From assembly GCA_911728455.2 (NCBI GenBank), contig OU452222.1:1914001-1978000 (forward strand): a stretch of 64,000 nucleotides of DNA, written 5' to 3'. This DNA is from Marthasterias glacialis (taxonomy: Eukaryota > Echinodermata > Asteroidea > Forcipulatida > Asteriidae). Below are positions 1 through 11,574 of this stretch, one piece after another. The translations under genes were made by a program, and so were the position numbers. Each line of letters starts with the position of its first letter. Position 1 is the stretch's first letter. The notes under the pieces were generated by a model that was given only the letters and a program-made list of their open reading frames with translations, searched no databases and was not told the origin of the DNA.

Positions 1-106
1 GGGGGTTTCAAAAATGAGTTTGAACTTTCAGTTGGGTAGTTTACGGCAAATGAAAGTATGCATTTTTCAGAGTGCATGATTTTGTATCATTACGGGCCAA
101 AGTCAG

Positions 107-286
107 ACACATGCACACGAGACAAAAAAAACAATCTTCAAAGATATCATTGAGAAGATAAAGGAGATGAGTAAGGCACTAAGCAAGAAAGCAAGACAAC
201 AGATGGACCAAGAGCCTCAGGAATTGGCAACCAAGGACAGACAGGAGAAGAGGAAGACAAAAAAGGGAGATGAAATCATCACATAA
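107..286 (+). other. possible lysine-rich terminal coding exon of an unknown gene
   Basis: After a possible AG acceptor ending at 106, an open frame runs to TAA at 284-286. It encodes about 59 residues that are rich in Lys, Glu and Gln, with segments such as IFKDIIEKIKEMSKALSKKA. The composition looks like a charged helical C-terminus. The frame is closed upstream by a TGA at 77-79, so it can only be coding if an intron ends after that point. The acceptor lacks a good pyrimidine tract and no poly(A) signal stands out downstream. I do not recognise the protein. It may be chance coding in A-rich sequence. Confidence 0.25.
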
Positions 287-2767
287 ATACATGAACACTG
301 CAACATGGAGTAGAATGACAAGTGACAAAAGAGAATGGAAATTGCTGGAGGAGGGCTTCATCCAACAAAGGATGAGTACAACCAGACAACGATGATGACG
401 ATGATGGTTTTTCTCGATGATAACCTACCTGAGAGAGTTGTTGTCATTTTAAGCAGCAAGTGAGAATGGAACACACATCTCTCTGCCCATACACTAAGCA
501 CTCTTGCTAGTGCCTTTTTCGTCTTCTCATCTTCTGCAGTTCTGTTGAAAATAGGGGAAAATGAAAATGAAAAACAGTTTATACAAATACTATTATTACT
601 AAAAAAACCTTTGACTCTTGGTAGCATTGTCGAGGGAGTTGGCCAACCATTTGAAACGATTCAACTGCACGGGTTGTGTATGGTGGAACAACTGTACACA
701 GAGCTATCTGTGTACTTGTGTGTAAGCTGTGTATGCATTCACCACGTGATATCATATTGCAGGCTGGCAGTCTATCCATTATTCAAATCCACCGTGGATG
801 ATATTGAATGGTTTGACAGTAGGAAGGTTAATTGATAAATAAATTAAGTTATTAGACCCGCCCCCCTAAACACATTGACCAATCACAGCATTGGCTACAT
901 CACCACTGTACACGTGGGTAGCACAATGTGCGTCTCTTCAATGCCACACTGCACGACATGAACACGCACGCTATAAGTACGCGCATGCATGTTTACGTTT
1001 TCCAACAGGATTTTATCGTGTCAGACTTTTGTTGGACTTTCCTTGGTGTAACCAAGGCTGTGATTGGTCAGCACGCAAGAAGGCAGGGCTTAATGGATTG
1101 GTCTATTTGGCAATTGCATACAGACTTACTCCATGACGTGGATGAATGCGTTGTGAATAACTGTGCTGAACTCTTTTGTGAATTCTCCCCCTTTCTTCTT
1201 GCCATTTTGCACCACATCATTGGCTAGATAGATGAACACAAGTTTGCGACGAGTCTTGGCTATAAAAAAAAAAAAAAAACACACAACTTATACAAGGTAA
1301 TGAGAAAGCAAGAACTTGAACAGCAAAAGACTATCAGAAACAAATAACTAAATAAATGAGATAAACATGAACCCTGTCTGGTCTTATTTGACTTGTATTT
1401 AATCAATTAACTAAATAAATCTTTCAAAATCTGTGTTTCAATGTAACATTAATTATTGTGTACACGATTCAAATGGACGTATTCTTTAGTTTGTGATACA
1501 CATGACCTCCACAAATTTAACTTCCTGCACCTCCCCTCCTTCCATCTCCCCAAACTCCTCCCCCAGCCCCATCCCCCGCCCAATTCTCTCCTGCTCTCCA
1601 TCCCCCAGCTGTGTGGTTACCGCAGCACACCTATCTGTTTCCAAATGTTTTTACTTAACAAACAATATCCAGGCTAAATGTTTTAAAAAAGACAATAAAT
1701 GATAGTATCGCTGCAGTAACCACATGGCCGTCCATCATCGTCTCTTTGCCAGGCCTGACAGTGGCCCAGTCTAAACTGTGATTTGGAATTCTGGTTGTAA
1801 TTTTTTGTATAATTTTTTTTGTAATTTTTTTGTAAAGACTGGTCGACATATCAATCACAATTGTCCATACACAAGTCATTCATATCATTAATAATAATAC
1901 AGTAACATCATCCATAATTTTCAACTACGCCACCCCCCCCCCATGCCCCCCCCCCCCCCACCACTTGCTCGCCCCACGTCCCAACCGGCACAATTTCACC
2001 TGCTGGAAAATAATTGTTTACTGTTAAATATTGTTTTATTGTTTTACTATTATATATGTGCTTTGATGTGAAAATAAAGTAAAGTAAATTGTGGGACCGA
2101 ATTGACTTTGGACCGAGTTGGCCATCCATTCAATTACAATACATTTACAATAAGTTAGAGTTAGACCTTCCTCAATGGTTAGACATACCCTTCATGAGTT
2201 CTCCAAACCAAATTTTCACAATCTTTCTGGCGTGTTTCCTGTGGTGGATCAGCCATAGTGACATTGTCTGGATACTCTGCTGAGAGTTGGTAAGACTAGC
2301 AAGCTTTTCGATTAACGCACTGTCTGAAAACGAGCTCATTTCGGAAGATTTTCTGACTGAAGTTGTTTACTTTTTTATGATTATGACTGAGAAATCGAGA
2401 GATCCCAAAACAAGTCTCAGTCTCTTTCAGACTGTTTAGTTTAAAATGTATTTTTAAAACAATTAATTCAAAAATTGAGTATACTTTTTGTAATTAGTAA
2501 TACAATCAATTACTAACTGTGTATTTAAAAATCCGTATTTTGTTACCATGATATTTTAAAATAAAGGTTTTGTTCTTAGTCTTTAAAGTTACCAACGAGG
2601 ATGGTCTTATCTCCTGGCTGTATGCAACGCTATATATATGAGTGATGCTTTGGGACCAGTTTGTTTGTTGTTTTTGCGACAAAAACATGCGTTTTCTACG
2701 GGCTCCGTATATGACGAGAAGTTTTACTGACTAAAATAACACATTACGTCGATGAGGAGTTTCCACA
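287..2767. other. intergenic region upstream of POLR2C
   Basis: No convincing gene was found here. The stretch holds an old MITE (849-1107), a C-rich tract near 1530-1610, a poly-C/poly-A patch near 1930-1960, and the presumed promoter and 5' UTR of POLR2C just before 2768. The short open frames have biased composition and no recognisable domains. Confidence 0.6.
849..1107. repeat. diverged MITE related to the element at 55967-56105
   Basis: The right end (about 1063-1107) reads through TGATTGGTCAGCACG and GGGCTTAATGGATTGGTCTA. This closely matches the right terminal repeat and inner sequence of the intact element at 55967-56105. The left end begins TTATTAGACCCGCCC, a decayed form of that element's left end. 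The middle shares a GTTGGACTTT segment. No coding capacity is seen, so this looks like a non-autonomous DNA transposon relic. Confidence 0.55.
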
Positions 2768-5700
2768 ATGCCGTACGCCAATCAACCAACAATCAGTATT
2801 ACGGAATTAAAAGAAGACAACGTCAAATTTGTTATTGAGGACACTGATTTGAGGTAAAAAAACAACACAGTCTCTGACTTATTATGTCAAACAATTTTGT
2901 GACAACTCGACCACATGAGGGCGCTATTTCTGAAGTACAAAAAGCTGTTGTTAAAACTAAAAAAGTAAAACTTAGGCAACAACTTAACCATTTACTTTTT
3001 ACTGAATTTGGCAAAATTACTTAACAAAGCATCCACAATTGAATGAGCACTTTCATGGTAAATTTGCGCAATCTTATTAAGTTATTCAATGCCGATGGGC
3101 AGGTTTGTAATTGTATTGTGTTTCAAAGGAACCACCAGTTTTTCATTCTCAAGTTTTGAGTACTAAATTAAAAATGCAAAGGTTTATTCATAAATAACAG
3201 TAATTTCAATCCTCCCGGGATTTTGAGTATAAACTCCTGGTCTCCCGGATCGTATTAATGCTGCAGGGATCACGTGTTCGCTGATGCCCGGACTTGAATA
3301 TTGTTTTGCGCAGTCAACGCAGGATACCAGTCAACGAACGCCACAAAGTTCCATTGGTCATGATTGCCGAGCGCGTGCTGTACAATGTTGCCATTGTGGG
3401 GGGTCGTTGACACAGCTGGTATCCTGCGTTGACTGCGCTGGCATCAGCGAACACGTGATCCCCGCAGCGTTAATACAACATTTTTCAAGTCAGAAAACAG
3501 TCGTAACATTAGTAATCAAAATGGCGATTGTAACGGCAGGGTTGTCAGAGGCCCTAAAAATCATCGATTTGGAGATCAGAAAATGATCGTGAGTACAATT
3601 AAATGCATTTTATTACACCATAAACACTTGGAAAAGACAGTAGGCGAATTTTGAGCAATTCTGTTGAGTCTAAGGCATTCTTTTTAACAGAGGTGATTTA
3701 AATCCTCCTGACCGTCGCAGTTACTACATATTCCTTACTGGGGCGCTAGTACGACAGATAATGTCAAAATCTCAAAAAGGAGTACAGTGCCCCAGTTACT
3801 GGGTCTATATATTATCTATGCACCAACGCAGATGGCTTCTTTTTGGTTGCGCGATGGTCGCGCGGCTGAAAACTTGATGCGCGATCACTGAGGCATCAAG
3901 ATTGCAACTTGTCGCTGGCGGTGTTCGACGATTATCATCGCGCACAGTGCAACAAAGATTATCGTGATGATGACCTCTGGCGAATTTGGTCACAAGGGAG
4001 ACCTCCCAGATTTTTGCATCGAAAGGTTGGAATGTCTGAAATAATAATATCTGCCGATTCTGTTTTTAATCAGATGGGAAAGTTTTCCATTAAAAAAAAA
4101 AAAATGTGGTTGATTGGGTAAAGGTGCAACTCATGCGTTCTCGGTGTATTTTCTTTTTATGTGTAATAGTGTTGCAAACAGTCTTCGTCGAGTATTCATC
4201 GCAGAAACACCAACAGTCGCCATTGATTGGATCCAGATTGAGGCGAATAGCTCGGTGCTCCACGATGAGTTCATTTCACAAAGAGTGGGTGAGTTGGTCA
4301 ACTCAATAGGTCGGGAAAGGTTGCAAGGTACAGGGGTAGGGCTGGGAGGGTCGGAGGGAAGAGATGCGCGGCGGGCAGCGGTGGGTGGGGGGTCAAAACA
4401 ACGGGGCTTGTTGTTCCCCAACTTGATGAATAAATTACAATTATTGTGGTTATAGTTCAATACGCCAGCCACAAGTTAAGGCCCCCAAAAAGTTCAGTGC
4501 ATAGGGATACTTTCGGGGATGCTAGGTGGCAGCAGACTTGCCCCCAATACCAGGTAAAACCACTGTTCTCGTAACAGGAACACGTGTTCATCTATCAACC
4601 AGGATATCGGAACAAAGTTAACAGTTAAAAATAACCAGACATGCCTGCTGCCAGATGGAGACTAGCATCCCAAAGTCTCCCACTGGTGTAATCAAATTGT
4701 TAAAGTTTTTTTTCAATTTAATATGGATCCAGAGGAAAAAAACATTTAAGTCAGAACATATCAAAGTATTCAACTTTTCCCCCAAGATTCATTAATAATA
4801 TTTCCAGACAGAGATTTAAAACGTTTTTTTTTTTTACTCTATTCAACTGCAATCTAAGGTCTCAGTTTTGTACTTTTCATGGTGTTTTGCTTTCAGGTTT
4901 GATACCTTTAACAAGTGATGATGTCGTTGATGGGATGAACTATAACAGAGTAAGCTGTAAACAAAAATATCTCCTCCACCCCCCAAAAACCACAAACAAA
5001 CAACAGGGTTCTCCCCAGGATTTTTCAAAACTGTGAGGCATTCTGGACCCAAATTTTGAAAGTGTGGTCGAAGCACGCTTAATTGGTAGCAGGTCCTTGG
5101 AATATTTTTATTTAACGTTTGCGTTTGGTTTGAAAAGGTTTACTTTGCAATCTGGAGCATTTGAAATAGTTTTATGGTAGGATTTTTTGTGAAATTGATA
5201 TTAAAATAAAAAACAAATAAAAAAATATTATTTTGTTTTGCGTATCGGCCTTAATTTCTTCGTATTGGCCGTAATTTCTACATATTCTACAATTTGTGTG
5301 TATCGGCCCAATATGCTAGCATGGGGAGAACCCTGAACAAACAAACAAACAACTACAACAAGAACAAAGAAGGAAAAAACAACAGCAACAAACAAACAAG
5401 AGTAAACAGTCAATAATGCTTTAGTTCGCCTTTCTCGCTGTCTATGCATGGTTACAGTTCACTACGACTTAATAATCTGCTAGGTTTATAACATAAGGCT
5501 GATAACCCTCCTACTATCTGACCATTCAATGTCATCCACTGTGGTTTAGAATGATAGATACACTGTGCCATTCTGCAATATGGTATCATGTGCATCTACA
5601 CAGTAAATGCAGAACATAGTTCTGTGCACATTTGTGCCAGCATATACAACCGTTGCAGTTGAATAGTTTCACAAATTTGTGGTCAACTAACTGGAAATTG

Positions 5701-8368
5701 TAACCAAGAGTAGGAAAGCTAAAACAACTTTGCATACAATAAGATTTATTCTCTGTCTTGCCTTCTCGAATAATCCTCCCCTTCTCCCAAAATCCCTGTT
5801 GTAGGATTGTAATTGTGAGGAGTTTTGCGCAGATTGTTCGGTAGAATTCATCCTCGATGTCAAGTGCACGGACGATCAGACGCGGCATGTTACGTCCAGA
5901 GATCTCATCTCAAACAACCCCAAAGTAATACCGGTAAGTTACCGAACTTAGTTTTAAGTTATAGTATAGTTCAAAAGTATTCTGTATTTCATAGTGTCTT
6001 TATTCATTTGGGTTAAATACCTGTTAGGTGATCCTGTAAATTATCTGTGCTCAAAAAAAATTAAATAGTTCCTGTTGGAAGATCTCTTGTCCAGGTGCAG
6101 TTCTGGGGGGGCTTTAGCCCCCCAAACTTTTGTCTAGCCCCCCCCCCCCCCAAAAAAAAATGCAAAAGTAAAAAGAAGATACATTCTGGAAAATACTGGA
6201 TCTTCGTTAAAAATTCAAATAAATAGTGTATGATCATTTGCACTGTCCTTGTCGCTATATATTATAGTCTTATATTACATTGGAAAAGCGCGGTGCTTGA
6301 AAAATACACTGTTTCACTCTGTCAGTTCATGTGCCATTGGATCGTAGCTGTGGTTTTCCAACAGGGTGAGGGGCATCGACCAGCCCACCAATTAGAGCAT
6401 CCTGTGGGATACCGACATCAGTCATAAATTTTAAGTCATAAGTCATAAAGAACCAAGCCAGCAAAAAGCCAAAGCTGTCTTTCATCCAAGATGATGAAAA
6501 GTAAAAGTGACTTGGTCATATCCTCCTGTCAGTGCAACATCGTTGTACTCCTAAAATATAGTTTCTGTGACAAGCGAGTTTGAAAGTGTCACAAATGTTG
6601 TGTCTTGCTTAAAATATCCTGGACATTTTTGCTCAGAGCGGTTTTCATTTGAGAGACAACGTTTTCAGAAAAATCTAAATACAACGTTGTTGTACTGACA
6701 CAACAATGAGTCAAAAGAAGGACAATTCATTGAATAATAAGTGAAGGCAGAGTTTGTTAAGAACTCAGTCTGGTGTATCTGGATGATTTTTATCAATTTT
6801 AGTTAACCACAAAATTTACCTTTGACCTTTGACCTCAGGTTACTTCGAGACGTACTGAGGATGAGTCAAGCGAGTATAATGAAACGGATGGTAAGTGTTC
6901 CAATGAAAGACAGTAGTTTTTCCACTTCAATTTTGGGGTGATCAAAGGAAAATTTACTGGAGCGGGATTTGAACCAGCAACCTCCGGATGATCGTTCCGG
7001 CACTCTACCAACTGAGCTATCCAGCCCTAATGTTGGCAGTCTCCCTATTTTGTAAACATTTTATTTTGGGGGTGCAAGTCAGAAGCCTTTCAACCTGAAA
7101 CTGGCTTCTGACTTGCACCCCCAAACAATGATATTGACACAATAGGGAGGCCGCCAACATTAGGGCTGGATAGCTCCGTTGATAGAGTGCCGGTACATTA
7201 ATCCAGGGGTCACTGGTTCAAATCCCTCTCCAGTCAATTTTTCTTTCTTCACCCCAAAATTGAATTAAAATTTACCCAGTCAGTTTCCCTTGTGGTTTAT
7301 TGCTAAATTTTTCACTTTAAGGAAATGTTTTCAAAGTCAACTTTTAAAACATTTTGTTTAAACAATTTTGTGCTTCTTCATTTTGTGCATTTTTTTTTTT
7401 GCCTTTGTAGATATTCTAATTGTCAAACTCCGCAAAGGGCAGGAGTTGAAATTCCACGCCTTTGCGAGGAAAGGTTTTGGAAAAGAGCATGCCAAATGGA
7501 TCCCCACAGCCGCCGTTGCTTTTGAATACGATCCAGACAACGCCTTCAGAAACACGGTCTACCCTAAACCAGAGGAATGGCCGAAGAGCGAATTCAGTGA
7601 GCTGGAAGAAGACATACGTAAGTCCAACTAACCACAATCCTATCAAAATCCACCGTTAGGGTTTTTGCTTGATGACGCTAAATTCGCAAGTGCACAGCAA
7701 GACCTAAAGTATGTGATCAGACATATATTAGGTTCCTCTCTAATGTTTTCCCTCTATTTCTTAGTTTTTTATCGTGCTTTCCTGGTAAGTTTTTGTGCAA
7801 CTCATCAATATTTCCTTCAGTTATATTGTGTGCTATGTAAGTTTACTAATTATTTGTATACCAAAATTACAAGAGCTCAAAGATTTAGGTGCTTATTTAT
7901 CATATAGTACCTTGTAAACCCTTATAAGGTGCTACATAAATGGGTCTCATAATTCAAAAACTTCAAAAACCTATAAATATAATAAGCGCATATCTAATTG
8001 TTGGTAGATACGTGCACTATAAGACTCAAGTATTAACATCATACCATTTGCAAAAAATGGAATTAATTTTCCTTATAAAAGAAAGCAGATTTATTTTGTT
8101 TAATTTCAGGGGTCCATTTCAGAGATGTTCATAGTATGACTTTCGAAAAAAAACTTTTTTATGTGTGTATTTGTTCCCACTGACAGCTGAGGCCCCTTTC
8201 GACCCCACCAGTAACCCACGGAAGTTCTGGATCAACGTTGAGTCGTGCGGCGCCCTCAAGCCAGAGACGATCGTTCTCTCAGGACTGTCGGTTCTGAAGA
8301 AAAAGTTGAGTGACTTACAAACACAGCACAGCCATGAAACACAGAGTGAAGGATTGGCAATTAATTAG
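2768..8368 (+). CDS. POLR2C: RNA polymerase II subunit RPB3, complete, 7 coding exons
   Basis: This is the alpha-like subunit that pairs with RPB11 to nucleate Pol II assembly in the nucleus. Coding exons are 2768-2853, 4170-4288, 4897-4949, 5805-5933, 6839-6890, 7411-7617 and 8187-8368. All junctions are GT-AG and in phase, giving 828 bp or 275 aa, the same length as human RPB3. The protein starts [18 protein letters not shown] and keeps [12 protein letters not shown], the alpha-CTD-like dimerisation helix region. The zinc-binding cysteines are at about residues 88, 90, 94 and 97 ([10 protein letters not shown]). [10 protein letters not shown] and the end [10 protein letters not shown] are also conserved. 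Intron 5 carries a tRNA-armed foldback. An AATAAA lies 114 bp after the stop. The start is the only ATG giving the conserved N-terminus. I am very sure of this call. Confidence 0.97.
3252..3476. repeat. foldback (MITE-like) element in POLR2C intron 1
   Basis: The ends are inverted copies: GTATTAATGCTGCAGGGATC at the left against GATCCCCGCAGCGTTAATAC at the right. Pairing continues through ACACGTG, the GCTGATGC words and the CAGTCAACGCAGGATACCAG segment. The left arm carries an insertion of about 20 bp (ACTTGAATATTG region) that the right arm lacks. The arms are about 60 bp. No transposase and no clear target duplication are seen. Confidence 0.7.
3954..3992. repeat. dispersed repeat shared with the MITE at 54640-54946
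   Basis: Thirty-three of 38 bases match 54811-54848 in the same orientation, around the shared word GTGATGATGAC. The surrounding GC-rich sequence (3835-4015) is unlike the AT-rich intron around it and is probably an old non-autonomous insertion in POLR2C intron 1. Confidence 0.45.
6926..7304. repeat. foldback element made of two opposed tRNA-like SINE arms
   Basis: The left arm, read on the minus strand, and the right arm, read on the plus strand, both contain a pol III-type A box (TAGCTCAGTTGG and a variant) and B box (GGTTCAAATCC). Both then carry a CTCCAGTC end and a tail containing CACCCCAAAATTG. The arms meet through a second inverted pair, GGGGGTGCAAGTCAGAAGCC and its complement, near 7069-7127. 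The right arm extends to about 7304 with a tail also seen at 47858. It lies in POLR2C intron 5 and its transcript could form a long hairpin. The tRNA portions are degenerate and not functional tRNA genes. Confidence 0.8.
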
Positions 8369-8481
8369 TCTGTTTTAGGGGGAAACACACCTTTAGATAT
8401 TTACTGTTGGGAGTCAAAAACGGGAACGTTAAGACTTTCTGGAGGGGTTCTTGGAGGATACACATTGTGTTTCAACTTTTA

Positions 8482-8487
8482 AATAAA
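8482..8487 (+). promoter_or_regulatory. candidate POLR2C poly(A) signal
   Basis: This is a perfect AATAAA 114 bp after the POLR2C stop codon and in the same sense. It is the first such hexamer downstream of the stop. Confidence 0.6.
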
Positions 8488-9632
8488 GCTTTCAATTTTA
8501 ATTACCAGTGGGCGTTGAAGTGAACTTTGAAAAGTTGTTAAATTTTCACAGCTCAGAATGAAGTACCACTTGGCAAAATATCTCCGCTAAGCACTAGCAG
8601 GGAAGTTGATTGGCTCGGTCCCACCACCTGAACCAAAGGCGCTGGGATAGGCTGACATATACACATGCTCACTGGACCATTTCCCCCGACCATAACCCTC
8701 GGTCGACCTCTGTCAATTACAATGTAGCTCTGTGGTGTAAATTCGTTGGAAATAATTATTGGACTAAAAATAGGGCTCAATTGCAACATTAATAATTTAC
8801 TTGAATAGTTTTATTCTTCTTGCATCTCTGGTTTAAAAAGGAGAGAGCTAACTAATCATTTGCATACCGTGTGTGTATGTGTTGTGATTGTACATGCGCA
8901 AATTACACTGACAATGCGCTGATCAGCAGTACAGTCAGTCCCATCTTGCATCACTACATCCTGAACAACAACTTGTATAAGCTCATACCCCTATCCCAGC
9001 GGTCTTGGATGTGATCGATGGTGCCGAGCGAAAGTGCCTGACTCAAACACTCTGCATCACATTGTATTTTGGCTGGTATTCTACTACTGCTTATCAAGAC
9101 TTTTTTGATAATGAGCAAATTTATGAAGACTCGGCTTTCTAAAAAAAGGCTTTTACTGCAAAATTTCTATGGAAGAAAGAGCTTACAAATGTCAACACTA
9201 TCGGAGTAGCATACTACCTTTACTTAACATTTTATGAACATTTACTGTCTTACTCAATTTTCCCTTCAACCCCAAAATCAACCCTTCTCCATAGTTGTAT
9301 AGCTTTGTTATCATCAAGTGTTTCAGACGCCAGTAATTTTTGAATTGTTGTTTTCTATTTGTGATTAAAATCAAACACTTGAACAGAACAGTTTTTTGCT
9401 TTGAAAAGTTTGTGGTCTGGACTTATTAGTGAGGCCTTTGGTAGTAAAAACCTTTTTCATCTGGAATAGTGGTTTTGTGATTTTTTTTACAATGTAGCAC
9501 CAACGCTTTAGGTATGGTTTTGTTATTTGTTTTTTCGTTTGATTGTTTTATTGCTTTTCTAGATGTGGTTTTCAAGATAAATTAACTCTGATTTTGAGAA
9601 GTGTTTCAATTAAAAATCTGTCCAATCAACAG

Positions 9633-10330
9633 AGGGCGTCCTAACACTCGAACGTTCATATTTTTTTCCTGTCAACATGTAATGTGTGTGACTGATGAGC
9701 AGACGACATCTGACCATTAACAGGACAACCTACAGGTAGACCATTGAAAGACTTCCGAGTTATTTGCTAAGAACGCATATTCTTGTAAAACTTTATCATT
9801 TAATTTAAAAACAATCTGAAAAACTGAAAAGTAGATGGTCTTAAAATATTTGTATAGAAAAAACGATGAGCAGCAGATGACAACCAACCAAAGGAGGGCG
9901 CCCTAATACTAGACCATTTTTTTCTTCGAGTAGAAAGTTGGCAGACGATAAAAACCCTTTTTCACGATTGTAAAGATGCGCGCTACACTACATGGATGAA
10001 TTTCTTCCTGACTGATAAAAGCTGGAACTCCAAAAAAGAACTTACACAGAATGTATCATCTACGCGAAGTTTTCTTTTACAATACGGTCATTTTATCGAA
10101 GATTCACTTTCGAGCTACAGAGCGAGGGCGTCTTAATAACATTAACAGTAAACAATTTTTCATGTCGAACGCGAGCAGACGACATTCACTTTTCGAGGCT
10201 GCCTGGGTGAAAATTCGGAACTTTTGCCCGAAAGTTCAAGGCATAAACTTCCAAAGAAAAGTAAAGCTGTTATGCGTGTAAGTATAAATTCATGTTGCTT
10301 TAATTACAGAAATGGCATTCATGATAAGTC
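9633..10330. repeat. three diverged tandem units of about 230-260 bp
   Basis: The motif GAGGGCGYCYTAA recurs at about 9633, 9892 and 10123. The word GAGCAGACGACAT follows in units one and three, and GATGAGCAGCAGATGACA occurs near the second unit. Other partial matches occur between units. The array lies just downstream of POLR2C. Function is unknown and it may be a decayed satellite or transposon. Confidence 0.45.
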
Positions 10331-11304
10331 GCCCTTCAATGAGTTGTAATAGTCGAAAAAAATGTTACTTTTTAGTTTTTGTAAAAACTTTTCAGAACTT
10401 GCAATTACTTGTTTACTGCGTACGGTATGCACCGTCCAAAACCTCCCAAGTTGTAAACACAATGAGAATTATTTCAATTTTATTTATTTTTTTAAATGAC
10501 AAGAGCTTTATTAAATTTCAGCGTCATGAAAACAATCCCACTGCCCCCTTTCCAATTATCAAAACATAATATAATTTATAGGCCTATCAATTCAGTTTCA
10601 AACTTTTAGTGAAGTCTATTTTTAAGCTCAACTGGTAACTTTCTTAATGTGGTGATAATATCACAATGTTTAAAAGACCGCCATCTTTTAAGGTCAAATG
10701 CAGCATCGATTTGTGTTGTATTGTAGCATGTTTTGACCTCAGCGCGGGGGTGTCCTTTCCTGTACTAAATGCTCATAGTGATGTCATACGCATAAGGTCT
10801 GGCGATGAAGGTTTATTTTGTTCCCCCAAATAAGTTTAATAATGGTTTATTCATCAGGTAGCCAGCCTTCTCAATAAATATCTTATTCAAGCTTATTTAT
10901 AGCCCTATGATGATAAGTGGACCTTTTTTATTTTATTTAAAAATTTTTTAGGGCCTTTTCATCTTCATCACCCTCTTTAAGGCATGTGCATAATCTGGGT
11001 CTCTATATAGGCCTATCTGAATTAAAAACATTTTAAGAAAATGTACAACAATTCCATTAAACAGAAGTACGGCACATTGAAGTATAAATCCACTAACAAA
11101 AGCAATTGGAATGGTTAGACCTTTTATAAGATGTTTGAATATGTCTACCCATTTGTTTTCATTGTAAGGCTATCAGCTGTGCTTTAAATACTGCTAAAGT
11201 AATGAGCAAATTGACAGTGTCATTATAAAGACATACTGTTACTATATATATCTGTCATCGAAGGTAATATAGTTTTGAAATCACTAGGAGAGTTAACAAA
11301 AACA

Positions 11305-11574
11305 TCAAATTTTGCCCCAGAAATTCATGATATCTTTACAATGTAAAATGGCATGCATATAATCATCATCAGTGTTACACAAAGGGCACAAAAGGGTTTC
11401 TTTGATTTTCCACTTATATAACAGCAGATTGGTTATTTGAAGTTGAAATCTCTCAAACGGACTTCTTTGATGTTTATTTTTTTTATTCCATACTTGATTC
11501 CAGTTTAATACTTCTTTGATCAAATTCTTCCATTTTTTCTGTATCTGTAAGTTGAACTTTGTAACTTTGAACAA
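11305..11574 (-). pseudogene. non-LTR retrotransposon remnant (RT C-terminal zinc-knuckle region)
   Basis: The minus-strand translation ends with LLYKWKIKETLLCPLCNT, followed after a few residues by an HCKDIMNFW motif. The spacing CPLC-x(n)-HxxxHC before a Phe-Trp pair is typical of the C-terminal knuckle of L1/Tx1-like LINE reverse transcriptases. The rest of the element is missing or too decayed to read. It is an inactive fragment. Confidence 0.5.

Noticed and set aside
6955-7027. Functional tRNA gene
   Set aside because: The anticodon arm is degenerate and the sequence is repeated in inverted form with a SINE tail. The same applies to 7160-7235, 32461-32529 and 46049-46110.
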